Shown here: piece by piece, positions 46,201 through 61,076 of the stretch | How positions within the stretch are numbered: position 1 is the first letter of the stretch | Layout of the letters: every line of letters begins with the position of its first letter | From: Rhabditoides inermis | Taxonomy: Eukaryota > Nematoda > Chromadorea > Rhabditida > Rhabditidae | DNA: 64,000 bases | NCBI GenBank assembly: GCA_963966185.1 | Contig: CAWZYM010000244.1 | Span: 62,001 to 126,000, forward strand | Direction: 5' to 3' | The notes under the pieces: model-generated | What the model saw: the letters and a program-made list of their open reading frames with translations, nothing else | The model's database searches: none | What the model was told of the DNA's origin: nothing | Position numbers and translations under genes: made by a program

Positions 46201-49200
46201 CATCTTGTTCTCCAGCCAAGTTGCGTGCGTATCCACACAATCGGCGACAGCCAATGCACAGCCTTCTTCACACTATCACACCTTTTTCTCCCTCTCTCTT
46301 TCCATGTCTTTCCAACCAAGACATCTCGTTCCTCAGCCAGTCGGCGACAGCCAATGCACAGCCTTCTTCACACTATCACATCTTTCTCTCCCTCTCTCTT
46401 TCCATGTCTTTCCAACCAAGACATCTTGTTCTCCAGCCAAGTTGCGTGCGTATCCACACAATCGGCGTCAGTCAATGCACAGCCTTCTTCACGCTACCAC
46501 ATATTTCCCTCCCTCTCTCTTTCCATGTCTTTCCAACCAAGACATCTCGTTCCTCAGCCAGTCGGCGACAGCCAATGCACAGCCTTCTTCACACTATCAC
46601 ATCTTTCTCTCCCTCTCTCTTTCCATGTCTTTCCAACCAAGACATCTTGTTCTCCAGCCAAGTTGCGTGCGTATCCACACAGTCGGCGACAGCCAATTCA
46701 CAGCCTTCTTCACACTATCACACCTTTTTCTCCCTCTCTCTTTCCATGTCTTTCCATTAAGACATCTCGTTCCCCAGTCAGTCGGCGAAAGCCAATGCAC
46801 AGCCTTCTTCACGCTACCACATATTTCCCTCCCTCTCTCTTTCCATGTCTTTCCTACCAAGACATCTCGTTCCTCAGCCAGTCGTCGATAGCCAATGCAC
46901 ACCCTTCTTCACACTATCACATCTTTCTCTCCCTCTCTCTTTCCATGTCTTTCCATTAAGACATCTCGTTCCCCAGTCAGTCGGCGTCAGCCAATGCACA
47001 GCCTTCTTCACACTATCACATCTTTCTCTCCCTCTCTCTTTCCATGTCTTTCCATTAAGACATCTCGTTCCCCAGTCAGTCGGCGTCAGCCAATGCACAG
47101 CCTTCTTCACACTATCACATCTTTCTCTCCCTCTCTCTTTCCATGTCTTTCCATTAAGACATCTCGTTCCCCAGTCAGTCGGCGTCAGCCAATGCACAGC
47201 CTTCTTCACACTATCACATCTTTCTCTCCCTCTCTCTTTCCATGTCTTTCCATTAAGACATCTCGTTCCCCAGTCAGTCGTCGACAGTCAATGCACAGCC
47301 TTCTTCACACTATCACATCTTTCTCTCCCTCTCTCTTTCCATGTCTTTCCATTAAGACATCTCGTTCCTCAGCCAGTCGTCGATAGCCAATGCACAGCCT
47401 TCTTCACACTATCACATCTTTCTCTCCCTCTCTCTTTCCATGTCTTTCCATTAAGACATCTCGTTCCCCAATCAGTCGGCGTCAGCCAATGCACAGCCTT
47501 CTTCACGCTATCACATATTTCCCTCCCTCTCTCTTTCCATGTCTTTCCTACCAAGACATCTCGTTCCTCAGCCAGTCGTCGACAGCCAATGCACAGCCTT
47601 CTTCACACTATCACATCTTTCTCTCCCTCTCTCTTTCCATGTCTTTCCAACCAAGACATCTCGTTCCCCAGTCAGTCGGCGACAGCCAATGCACAGCCTT
47701 CTTCACACTATCACATCTTTCTCTCCCTCTCTCTTTCCATGTCTTTCCATTAAGACATCTCGTTCCCCAGTCAGTCGACGTCAGCCAATGCACAGCCTTC
47801 TTCACGCTATCACATATTTCCCTCCCTCTCTCTTTCCATGTCTTTCCTACCAAGACATCTCGTTCCTCAGCCAGTCGTCGATAGCCAATGCACAGCCTTC
47901 TTCACGCTATCACATATTTCTTTCCCTCTCTCTTTCCATGTCTTTCCATTAAGACATCTCGTTCCTCAGCCAGTCGTCGATAGCCAATGCACAGCCTTCT
48001 TCACACTATCACATCTTTCTCTCCCTCTCTCTTTCCATGTCTTTCCAACCAAGACATCTCGTTCCCCAGTCAGTCGGCGACAGCCAATGCACAGCCTTCT
48101 TCACACTATCACATCTTTCTCTCCCTCTCTCTTTCCATGTCTTTCCATTAAGACATCTCGTTCCCCAGTCAGTCGACGTCAGCCAATGCACAGCCTTCTT
48201 CACGCTATCACATATTTCCCTCCCTCTCTCTTTCCATGTCTTTCCTAAAAAGACATCTCGTTCCTCAGCCAGTCGTCGACAGCCAATGCACAGCCTTCTT
48301 CACACTATCACATCTTTCTCTCCCTCTCTCTTTCCATGTCTTTCCAACCAAGACATCTCGTTCCCCAGTGAGTCGGCGACAGCCAATGCACAGCCTTCTT
48401 CACACCCCTGTGCAACTACACCTCCCGAGACGTTCTACGCGGAGCCGTCTGCTGCGGTCTAGGGCTCAGACCAACAACCAAATCTACTTCGAGCCCCTGA
48501 AGACGTGAGTCGGTCGAGTGCAATGTCCAAGAAGCGCAAGGGAAACGGGTCCACCTTGTCTTCTCCCCGTAGCTCCCCCATCCCGGTCGAGTGCCCCAAC
48601 TGCGAAACCCATGCGGCCACCATCCAGACTCTCTCTTCCAAGATAGATTCCCTGTCTGACACTGTCGCACGCCTTGTCGCGCAGCTGTCCACCCAGTCTG
48701 TTTCGAATGATGCCTCTCCCTCTGCGTCTCTGTCGCTCCCTGCCACTCAGCCCAGCAACATTGTTCCCTCCCTGCCTCACTCTCTCTCGGCTGTCCCGTA
48801 TCCCACTGTCCCCTACGGGCACCCTCCCCTGTCTGCCGGCCTTGTCAAGTTCGCTAGCATCGAGCCCGAGATTGAGAAACTAATCCCGCTGCTGAATCAT
48901 GTTGAGGGTCTTCGCTACGGAGCTCTCTGCGTGGAGAAGAACCGCGTCGCTGTGCTGGAGAAAGTGCCCGAGTCCGACCTCACCACGGACGAGCCGCCTG
49001 AGGACATGGCTTTTGTATCCCGCCTGCTTGCTGCCACCGGAATCCCCGAGTTCAAGGTCGAGGCTGTGTGGCGCATTCACTCCGGCTCCGAGGACAAGCC
49101 CCGCCCCATCAAGGTGAAATTTCACGATTCGCGCTACCGCGACAAGTTCATTTCCCTCTACTACGCGCACTATCCCCGTGACTTGCGCGTGCGCGGTAAG

Positions 49201-52200
49201 CCCATCCCCATCTGTCGACGTGACATGACCCGTCCGGAGCTGGCCCTTCAATCTCACTTGCGCCGTATGGTCTATGAGCACAACAAGGCCCACGGCCAGC
49301 AGCGTTTCTCGTACCGCGATCTTAACATCATTGAGAACAAGGCCCCCTTCCGTGATTTCTATGGTCACTAGGACCCAGGGGCGCTCTCCCGTTCTGTACC
49401 TTCTAGTTCAATCCCACATGTCCCCTCTCCCAATTCCATTCCTTCATGTAAAACCAAACTCTGTCAAATTTCCTTATGCAGTTTCAACGCTAGATCGATT
49501 GCTTCCGCAAGCAAAATCAAACTGATGTTCGAATTTTTAGTGAGCAAAAATATAAAAATATGTCTCATCCAGGAAACGTGGCTTGACTCTAGCAAAATCC
49601 CGGATGGTTTTCTATACAACAAAAACTTCTCTTTTATAAGATTAGATCGTAGCTTCGGTGACAAGAAGAGGGGTGGTGGCATACTTGCCATAATCCACAA
49701 TTCTATCAAATTTGCGGAAATAGCTAGCGACAACAGTGGTGATTACGAACTTTTTGCTTTTGATATATTCACAGATAAAACAACTCTACGAATAATCAAT
49801 GTATACCGACCACCTTCTTGCCCCGATAGGGATTCGTCGAAAATCATAGCCAAACTATCGAGTCTTATTTCGCCTCGAACGTTGATTGCGGGTGATTTCA
49901 ATTTGCCCAAAATTGATTGGCAGACTCTCTCACCACCGCGTGATAGAACATCGTGCGAGTTTCTAGAGTTTTTTTAATGACCATTCTTTTGACCAGTACG
50001 TTGACTTTCCATCATTGAAAAGAGGTGGTTCAAACATTCTCGATTTGGTTCTATGTAATGATTCCACCATTATTCACACGCTTCAAAAAGATGAATCACT
50101 AAAATCCCCCGACCACTTTTCAGTTCTGTGTTCAATCAACATACGATGCGAAGAAGTGATCAGTCAATCACAGCCCCGACTCAATTATAGAAAAGCAGAT
50201 TTCACAATGATTAATAGAGATTTAGCCTCCACAGACTGGATTTCGTTGCTCTCTTGCAACGTGTCACTCCAAGAAAATTATTCAAAATTTGTCGATGTCG
50301 TCCGAAGTTCGGTAGAGAAACACACTCCTTTCTTCCGTCATTCCAACACCAGTAGACACGTTTTACCTACATCCATACTTGAAATGTATAAGAGAAAAAA
50401 GGTGCTTTGGAAAGAGTACCACCGATCTGACGAAGCGAAGTCCGCATACAAAACCCTAGCTAAAAAGATCCGTAAAAGAATAAAGCAATACTATTCCAAC
50501 CTAGAAGAAAAAGCAGTATCAGAACCGAATGGTGTTTTCCGCTTTGTTCGCTCAAAATTGAAAATAGCAAACGTTATTCCCGCTCTAGTAACAGAAGACG
50601 AAAACGCGAAAATTGCGATTTCGGACAAAGACAAGGCAGAATGCTTCCGTACCCAGTTCTCATCTACTTTTACAGCAGATAATAATCGAACTCCCCCTAA
50701 AATGCCTAATTTACCACCATCCAGTTTGTTAGTTAATTTGGAACCATATAATATTTACGAGTATCTCAAAAGGCAACCCGCCAAGTTCTCTTATTCTAAA
50801 GAGGGAATCAATCAGTTTGTTATGAAGAAATGTGCTCTCACGTTAGCACTTCCTCTATCACTTATTTTCAAACAATCATTTGACAGTTCTGTACTACCAT
50901 CCGAATGGAAGATTAGCTACGTCATTCCTATTTACAAAAAGGGACTAAAGTCGAAACCTGAGAATTATAGACCAGTTTCGCTCACCTCGCCGATTTGCAG
51001 AGTTTTTGAACGGGTGATAGCTGATTGCATTCATTTAAATATGAGAAATAGATTCACTCCAGTTCAATATGGATTTTTGAAAAAAAGATCATGCGTAGGA
51101 CAGCTACTGTCAACAATAAATGATTGGCAAAAGCTTTTAAAAAATTCAGAAGTTGATTGTGTTTATTTTGATTTTCAGAAAGCTTTCGACAAAGTTAGTC
51201 ACTCAAAATTACTTTACAAGCTTGAAAAATTCGGAATATCTTCGCAATCTAAAATTTACAAGTGGATAGCTCAGTTTCTAGTGAATCGCACAGCACATGT
51301 GCGTATTAATGATGTTCTATCCTCCCCTTTCCCAGTTATCAGCGGTGTGCCTCAAGGATCAGTGTTAGGCCCACTGCTTTTTCTTATATTCATAAATGAC
51401 ATAGTGGAATGCATGGAGTCTGGTACTCTGTGTAACATATTTGCCGATGACATTAAGGCGTACTCAAATGACTTTCCTGCTTTACAAAAAACAATAAACA
51501 ATGTTGTTCTCTGGTCTGAAGAATGGCAGCTCCCACTTGCCAGTAACAAAACTCAAGTACTACAAATCAAAAGTAAATCAAGTTTAAGAAATTACACTAT
51601 CAATGGTTCTCAACTGGAAAACTCAAAACAAGTTAGAGACTTAGGTATAATAGTCGATTCAGAGCTGAAGTTCCACAGTCATATAGAGAATATCACCAAA
51701 TCCACGTGCGCAAAAGTTCAACATATTCTAAGAGCGTTTACTAGCACCGATATGTCCCTATACACTAAATTATTTCATCTCGAGTCTCCATTGCGCAGAT
51801 TTAGTAAAGAAGCTTTCAAACGTTGTAACCCAATGTCAGAAATTCCAAGATACTCTATCAGGCTAGGATTGATGTCAACACAGTCTCTTTACGAGAGACG
51901 TTTTCATAAAGATATAATCAGTTTTTATAAGATTATCACTGGTGACATGTATGTGAATCCAACTCATACACCCCAATTCAAACAACGTTCGTATAATACG
52001 CGATCACACAATATGCAAGTTCTCATTCCATCTCACTTCAAAAACCAACATTGGTTCACACCAAGAGTATCGAAATGGTGGAATTCACTGCCATCACATC
52101 TTTCAAAAATAAACAATATTCAGGAATTGAAAGCACTGCTATCAAGTCTAAATTTCACAGAGTTTGGTATCCCACCCTCGTTTCTTTCTTAATTATTGTT

Positions 52201-54742
52201 TATTTATCTTGCTCTCATTATTACAACACCCCCCTCCCCCCCCCCCCCCTCCACACCCCGTTTTATCTGTTTTGTAATAGGTACGAGCCCCCCATAAGTA
52301 GCTGATTGTTTACACCAATTAGCCTAGGGCCAGCTCCATATTTGCCATACCTTGTCTGCTACTTTCACTTATTCGTGTATGTTATGTCACGGCAGATAAA
52401 CATTATTATAAGACATCTCGTTCCCCAGTCAGTCGGCGACACTTAATGCACAGCCTTCTTCACACTATCACATCTTTCTCTCCCTCTCTCTTTCCATGTC
52501 TTTCCAACCAAAACATCTTGTTCTCCAGCCAAGTTGCGTGCGTATCCACACAGTCGGCGACAGCCAATGCACAGCCTTCTTCACACTATCACATCTTTCT
52601 CTCCCTCTCTCTTTCCATGTCTTTCCAACCAAGACATCTCGTTCCCCAGTCAGTCGGCGACAGCCAATGCACAGCCTTCTTCACACTATCACATCTTTCT
52701 CTCCCTCTCTCTTTCCATGTCTTTCCATTAAGACATCTCGTTCCCCAGTCAGTCGACGTCAGCCAATGCACAGCCTTCTTCACGCTATCACATATTTCCC
52801 TCCCTCTCTCTTTCCATGTCTTTCCTAAAAAGACATCTCGTTCCTCAGCCAGTCGTCGACAGCCAATGCACAGCCTTCTTCACACTATCACATCTTTCTC
52901 TCCCTCTCTCTTTCCATGTCTTTCCAACCAAGACATCTCGTTCCCCAGTGAGTCGGCGACAGCCAATGCACAGCCTTCTTCACACTATCACATCTTTCTC
53001 TCCCTCTCTCTTTCCATGTCTTTCCATTAAGACATCTCGTTCCCCAGTCAGTCGACGTCAGCCAATGCACAGCCTTCTTCACGCTATCACATATTTCCCT
53101 CCCTCTCTCTTTCCATGTCTTTCCTAAAAAGACATCTCGTTCCTCAGCCAGTCGTCGACAGCCAATGCACAGCCTTCTTCACACTATCACATCTTTCTCT
53201 CCCTCTCTCTTTCCATGTCTTTCCAACCAAGACATCTCGTTCCCCAGTGAGTCGGCGACAGCCAATGCACAGCCTTCTTCACACTATCACATCTTTCTCT
53301 CCCTCTCTCTTTCCATGTCTTTCCATTAAGACATCTCGTTCCCCAGTCAGTCGGCGTCAGCCAATGCACAGCCTTCTTCACGCTATCACATATTTCTCTC
53401 CCTCTCTCTTTCCATGTCTTTCCATTAAGACATCTCGTTCCTCAGCCAGTCGTCGACAGTCAATGCACAGCCTTCTTCACACTATCACATCTTTCTCTCC
53501 CTCTCTCTTTCCATGTCTTTCCATTAAGACATCTCGTTCCCCAGTCAGTCGGCGACACTTAATGCACAGCCTTCTTCACACTATCACATCTTTCTCTCCC
53601 TCTCTCTTTCCATGTCTTTCCAACCAAAACATCTTGTTCTCCAGCCAAGTTGCGTGCGTATCCACACAGTCGGCGACAGCCAATGCACAGCCTTCTTCAC
53701 ACTATCACATCTTTCTCTCCCTCTCTCTTTCCATGTCTTTCCAACCAAGACATCTCGTTCCCCAGTCAGTCGGCGACAGCCAATGCACAGCCTTCTTCAC
53801 ACTATCACATCTTTCTCTCCCTCTCTCTTTCCATGTCTTTCCAACCAAGACATCTCGTTCCCCAGTCAGTCGGCGACAGCCAATGCACAGCCTTCTTCAC
53901 ACTATCACATCTTTCTCTCCCTCTCTCTTTCCATGTCTTTCCATTAAGACATCTCGTTCCCCAGTCAGTCGACGTCAGCCAATGCACAGCCCTCTTCACG
54001 CTATCACATATTTCCCTCCCTCTCTCTTTCCATGTCTTTCCATTAAGACATCTCGTTCCCCAGTCAGTCGGCGACAGCCAATGCACAGCCTTCTTCACAC
54101 TATCACATCTTTCTCTCCCTCTCTCTTTCCATGTCTTTCCAACCAAGACATCTCGTTCCCCAGTCAGTCGGCGACAGCCAATGCACAGCCTTCTTCACAC
54201 TATCACATCTTTCTCTTCCTCTCTCTTTCCATGTCTTTCCATTAAGACATCTCGTTCCCCAGTCAGTCGACGTCAACCAATGCACAGCCTTCTTCACGCT
54301 ATCACATATTTCCCTCCCTCTCTCTTTCCATGTCTTTCCTACCAAGACATCTCGTTCCTCAGCCAGTCGTCGACAGCCAATGCACAGCCTTCTTCACACT
54401 ATCACATCTTTCTCTCCCTCTCTCTTTCCATGTCTTTCCAACCAAGACATCTCGTTCCCCAGTCAGTCGGCGACAGCCAATGCACAGCCTTCTTCACACT
54501 ATCACATCTTTCTCTTCCTCTCTCTTTCCATGTCTTTCCATTAAGACATCTCGTTCCCCAGTCAGTCGACGTCAACCAATGCACAGCCTTCTTCACACTA
54601 TCACATCTTTCTCTCCCTCTCTCTTTCCATGTCTTTCCAACCAAGAGTAAATGCACGGTGGATGTTATCGACCCGCGGAGAGTGGAGATCGAGAAGCCAC
54701 TCGGAAGTGCAGCACAAAATGATCTTCAGTCGATATGCTCAG
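43033..54742 (+). CDS. Possible small unrecognised gene whose intron holds the satellite array
   Basis: Three exon-like stretches join in phase on the plus strand: 43033-43152 (starts MSMRRLNKSGVQVYHW, donor CAGTGAGT), 43292-43362 (SANVVTDLIDAVYHVDVV, donor AAGTAAGC) and 54648-54742 (KCTVDVIDPRRVEIEKP, donor AGGTCAAG). The last acceptor is the pyrimidine tract of the final satellite monomer. Later stretches (about 54790-54873, charged and helix-like, ADLVWEARSLEREKELWKQ; and 55236-55280) may continue it, but the phase at that junction does not fit and needs another exon or site. I do not recognise the family. The whole model could be chance. Confidence 0.35.
43243..43291. repeat. (GA)n microsatellite
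   Basis: Pure GA run immediately upstream of the second putative exon, so that exon's acceptor AG would be the end of the microsatellite. Confidence 0.95.
43500..48406 (+). repeat. Satellite array of 99/100-bp monomers, left block
   Basis: The monomer runs from GCCAATGCACAGCCTTCTTC through CACTATCACATCTTTC, a CT-rich tract, CCATGTCTTTCCAACCAAG and ACATCTCGTTCCCCAGTCAG. Spacing is 99 bp where the unit reads CCATTAAG and 100 bp where it reads CCAACCAAG; a third variant with a GTTGCGTGCGTATCCACA insertion is about 121 bp. Roughly 39 copies lie in this block, interrupted by two copies of a 578-bp unit. The monomer lacks stops in all three plus frames, which makes frames up to 588 codons; these are artefacts of the repeat. 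Confidence 0.95.
44153..45206 (-). repeat. Tandem 578-bp duplication carrying LINE 3' ends inside the array
   Basis: The segment 44153-44628 recurs at 44731-45206 with almost no differences, one satellite monomer lying between. On the minus strand each copy ends a jockey/CR1-like reverse transcriptase (SFLFRVHNLWNKLPGHIVL, then SAFKVGVTKFIKSQ) followed by a 3' UTR. The near identity implies a recent duplication. Confidence 0.85.
48523..49371 (+). CDS. LINE ORF1 protein
   Basis: 282 residues from the ATG at 48523 to TAG at 49369-49371. The N-terminus is basic (KKRKG) and Ser/Pro-rich, followed by a Cys-containing coiled-coil-like stretch (TIQTLSSKIDSLSDTVARL) and a basic C-terminal half with an RNA-binding-like pattern (KPRPIKVKFHDSRYRDKF, RRDMTRPELALQSHL). 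LINE ORF1 proteins bind element RNA and act as chaperones in the ribonucleoprotein; this role is inferred from position and composition. Confidence 0.85.
   Translation: MSKKRKGNGSTLSSPRSSPIPVECPNCETHAATIQTLSSKIDSLSDTVARLVAQLSTQSVSNDASPSASLSLPATQPSNIVPSLPHSLSAVPYPTVPYGHPPLSAGLVKFASIEPEIEKLIPLLNHVEGLRYGALCVEKNRVAVLEKVPESDLTTDEPPEDMAFVSRLLAATGIPEFKVEAVWRIHSGSEDKPRPIKVKFHDSRYRDKFISLYYAHYPRDLRVRGKPIPICRRDMTRPELALQSHLRRMVYEHNKAHGQQRFSYRDLNIIENKAPFRDFYGH
49372..52192 (+). CDS. LINE ORF2 endonuclease/reverse transcriptase, one frameshift
   Basis: The frame directly after the ORF1 TAG is open, and endonuclease homology (SLCSFNARSIASASKI) begins before the first ATG at 49525. Then come IQETWLDSSKIPDG, VYRPPS and GDFNLPKIDW of the APE-type endonuclease. 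A run of seven T at about 49970 shifts the frame; one base fewer would keep it open. The rest (50015-52192) has SPDHFSV, then the reverse transcriptase with YRPVSLTSPICRVFE, FDFQKAFDKVSH, SGVPQGSVLGP and the active site FADDIKAY, and a C-terminal domain ending WWNSLPSHLSKI. It nicks target DNA and primes cDNA synthesis. The clade looks jockey/CR1-like. Confidence 0.9.
52411..54647 (+). repeat. Satellite array of 99/100-bp monomers, right block
   Basis: About 22 further monomers of the same family. A multi-monomer segment is itself duplicated: 52411-52760 closely matches 53526-53760 and beyond, including the unusual GGCGACACTTAATGCACAG variant. The block ends inside a monomer at CCAACCAAGAG, which becomes the acceptor of a putative exon. 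Confidence 0.95.
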
Positions 54743-55884
54743 GTCAAGTTAACATTTTTTCCTGCCTAATTTTTTGAGTGCTACTCCCGCCGATTTGGTA
54801 TGGGAAGCACGCAGTCTGGAGCGGGAGAAGGAGCTATGGAAGCAGAGGAGCAGCGGTGGAGCAGTCAAAGAGATGTGAGTGCAATCACATGGATAACTAC
54901 GACTGGAGTTGCTGACATACTTGGGAATGCGAATGCGAATACGAAATTATGGCAGATAGAAAAGGAAGACGATGGCGAATGACAGCAAACCGAGGAAGCA
55001 CGACAAACTTCTCTTTCTACGAATTTACACTGAGACTTCTCTCGTCGCCTGTAGTTTAGCGCGCGGGTTTGAAATGACATTCAATTCAGTTTAGCCAATT
55101 AGTGTGGATCCAATTGTTAGTTAAGTGGTAGGCTGGTATGTGTTACTGTAATCGGTATGTAAGTTGTTTCGCAGCGCTGCGCTTTGTGTGTCATGTAATA
55201 TTGTTCATATCAGCGATGCGTTATATCGTTGTTCAGGTGTGGGGCTGTCTGGTGGAGCGGAACAGTGGAAGCGAGAAGACGTGGGTGTTGCTGACTCGAC
55301 TACACTCTGCTAAGTGTTGGTTTGCTATCCATCTTTTTCTTGTCTTCAGTAGTAGGTTTTAGTGTAAAAATTTGTTTGTATATGAGTAAGTGTCACTAAG
55401 GGTTCGTTATGATTGTCTTACGCGTTCTCTCTATCTACTTTCTTCATAGTCATAATGATGCTTTATGCTTTTGTAGTGGAAGTAAATGTCGTTCCGTATA
55501 CTGTGTCCTAGGTGTGTACAAGCTCGATCGAGCGATTTATCTGTTCGTATATATTCCTGTTTATATTCCTAATATTGTTTTCAATTTTTCAATCGATTTA
55601 CTCTTTTCATTCGTATTCAACTTTAAAAAAATCGCTCGATCGACTTTAGTTCCATTTTTTGTAATTGTCTTTTTTTCCTTTCTTCTCCCTATCTAATAAA
55701 AATTATTAATTATTATTAATCTCTCTTCCCCCCTCCTTCCTTCTATTCTCTTTCCCCGTCTACCCTTCTTTTAACTTTCCTTCTCTTCCCCTTTCTCACT
55801 CTGTCTATCTATCTCTCTGTCCCTCTCCCCCCTCTTCCAGTGACAATTTCATCAACAATTTATTCAATGATCGTGAAGTTCAGT
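54743..55884. other. Region right of the array, unassigned
   Basis: Contains possible further exons of the plus-strand model, a small hairpin pair (CTCGATCGAGCGATTT at about 55522 and its complement at about 55628) and a C/T-rich stretch. The minus-strand gene ends at 55885. No other feature supported. Confidence 0.5.
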
Positions 55885-57255
55885 TTAGAGAGCAGGACGA
55901 TACTCGATGCCCTTCTGAAATGGAACAAAAGTATACGATGGCGATAGGATGAGGCTCACCTGTGCGAGCATGTTGCGCACGTGCCTCAGCTGCTCTAACG
56001 TGATTGAAAAGGGGAAGGAGGAATATCGGCTAGTGTCATATGCGTAATCTTGCAGTAAATGTAATTACCGTAAAATGTTCGAATACAGTAAGAACGTGGT
56101 GATTATCGTTACTTAGTTACTCTATACCATATTACCATATAACTAATTTGCGAAACTATGAAGTTTGAGATTATCATGAAGGATGTATAAGTCAATTGAC
56201 TCACTTCGAACAGGTTGCCGATGACTTCGTTAGTCGGATCCGCCGGAAGAGTAACGATCGCGAACGCGATCTCAAATGATCAAAATTAGGCGAGGAAAAA
56301 AATCATATTTCCTAATGTCGTTTCTCTCGGAAACAAGCCATGATATGAGAGTTGAAACATTACCATTTCCTGATCGTCGACCAGCGACTCCGTCTCGATC
56401 AACACGTTGTCAGTCGGCATCGAAATGCCCCACTCGGCCGCCGCAATCTCGAGGAATGCCTGAGACACCATTCAACATGGTCTATGATACAATCAAATAG
56501 TACCTCGACACCAAGCATGCATTCGTATTCCGTGAGAGACGCGTGGGCGTGCTGGCAAATGGCACGAAGGGGTGCCGGCAGGGCATCCACCTCGACCTCG
56601 CCCCGATACACCGACAACATCTACACAAATCAGAGAGAGGATGGGGGGAGGGGACTTACGTTCCGGCCTGTAACTGACAGCATACCGCTATCCGCCAGTT
56701 CGGCCAAGCAGAGCACAGCGAGACCGCTACCAGCGAGCGCTCCCTCGACTGCATTCTATAACGCACAAGTGTGTAAAATCTGCATCGGCGGTTTGGTTTA
56801 CGTATTGCAGATCAATAGGTGACAATGCTATCCTAATATTTAAAAAAAAAATACACTGTCTGTCTGTGAATAATGGTAGACAGTAGCAGTCATCCCATCT
56901 CCCTATACAGCCTACATATATGCGCGCCGGATTTGCACTCCACGAACTAGGAGGAGAATGACCGTAGGCTCGACAACGACTGGTATTATAAGTGAGAACG
57001 ACGTTGTCGTGTTGTGTGTCGACGACACAGAAGTGGCGTCCGTCCTTGCTGACACACAACGCCAGCACAGCTGGCAGAGAGTCGTCCAGACAGGGCGAGA
57101 GAACAACTCAAAACAGAAAGCCGAGAATGAATGGACGAATGGGTATATGATATGTGCTCACTTGTCATGGTTCTGCGATCCATGACTACCATCTTGTACG
57201 TGACTGCCTTCGACAGCAACATATCCACCCTCCGACGCACTTCCGCAGCCGCCAT
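55885..57255 (-). CDS. Unrecognised conserved-looking protein, about 230 aa
   Basis: Minus-strand exons: 57162-57255, about 57003-57070, 56660-56755, 56504-56620, 56364-56459, 56205-56270, 55960-55992, 55885-55914. Exons three to eight join in phase with good sites; the donor of the second exon is weak. The protein starts MAAAEVRRRVDMLLSKAVTY and later reads VSKDGRHFCVVDTQHDN, EWGISMPTDNVLIETES, AFAIVTLPADPTNEVIGNLF and QLRHVRNMLAQKGIEYR at the end. It has no signal peptide or membrane segment, and the pattern is that of a compact globular alpha/beta protein. I do not recognise the family. It lies just downstream of the copine gene on the same strand. Confidence 0.7.
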
Positions 57256-57644
57256 CAAACCTAAACATCGTATTGTATTAGAGGCAATGCTATGTAATGT
57301 TAAAAATAGAAAAACGCGACAATAAGAAAAAGAAAGAAAAATGATCGTGAAAAAATGACGATGTTCAACCGAACTGTGACGAGAAGATTATGGAAATGAT
57401 GTCAAAATGCGCGCGTTTGATACAGTATCACGAATCTAAAAAAGAAAATAACTTTTCAGATTGTATGAGATTGCACCAAAAAGGTTGATTACGAATACAT
57501 TTATTATGCAAAATGAAACCAAACCACGATAATATTAAATTTAAACCAAACAAAAAACGAGCGTCCGAAAGTGATAGTGAGACTGGTAACTGAGAGAAGC
57601 GAGAGATATACAACATACATACAACAATAGTGCAAGTACATGGC
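57256..57644. other. Short intergenic region, copine 3' side
   Basis: AT-rich spacer of 0.4 kb between the copine stop and the next minus-strand start codon; must hold the copine 3' UTR and the promoter of the downstream gene. Confidence 0.55.

Positions 57645-61076
<3,432 letters not shown>

Larger units (their letters stand above)
48407..52410 (+). mobile_element. Near-complete two-ORF LINE retrotransposon inserted in the satellite array
   Basis: Starts where the satellite stops (after CTTCTTCACAC) with about 115 bp of 5' UTR, carries ORF1 and an endonuclease/reverse transcriptase ORF2, and ends after a 0.2-kb 3' UTR with a C-rich run (52231-52250) and a short ATTATTATA tail. The satellite resumes at 52411 at a different position in the monomer than where it stopped. 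Only one frame-breaking change was seen, so the copy is young. Confidence 0.92.

Noticed and set aside
45105..46959. Reading frames of 459-588 codons across the array as a repetitive secreted protein
   Set aside because: The same array is open in all three frames, has a 100-bp period not divisible by three, and has no start context, splice logic or fixed frame. It behaves as satellite DNA.
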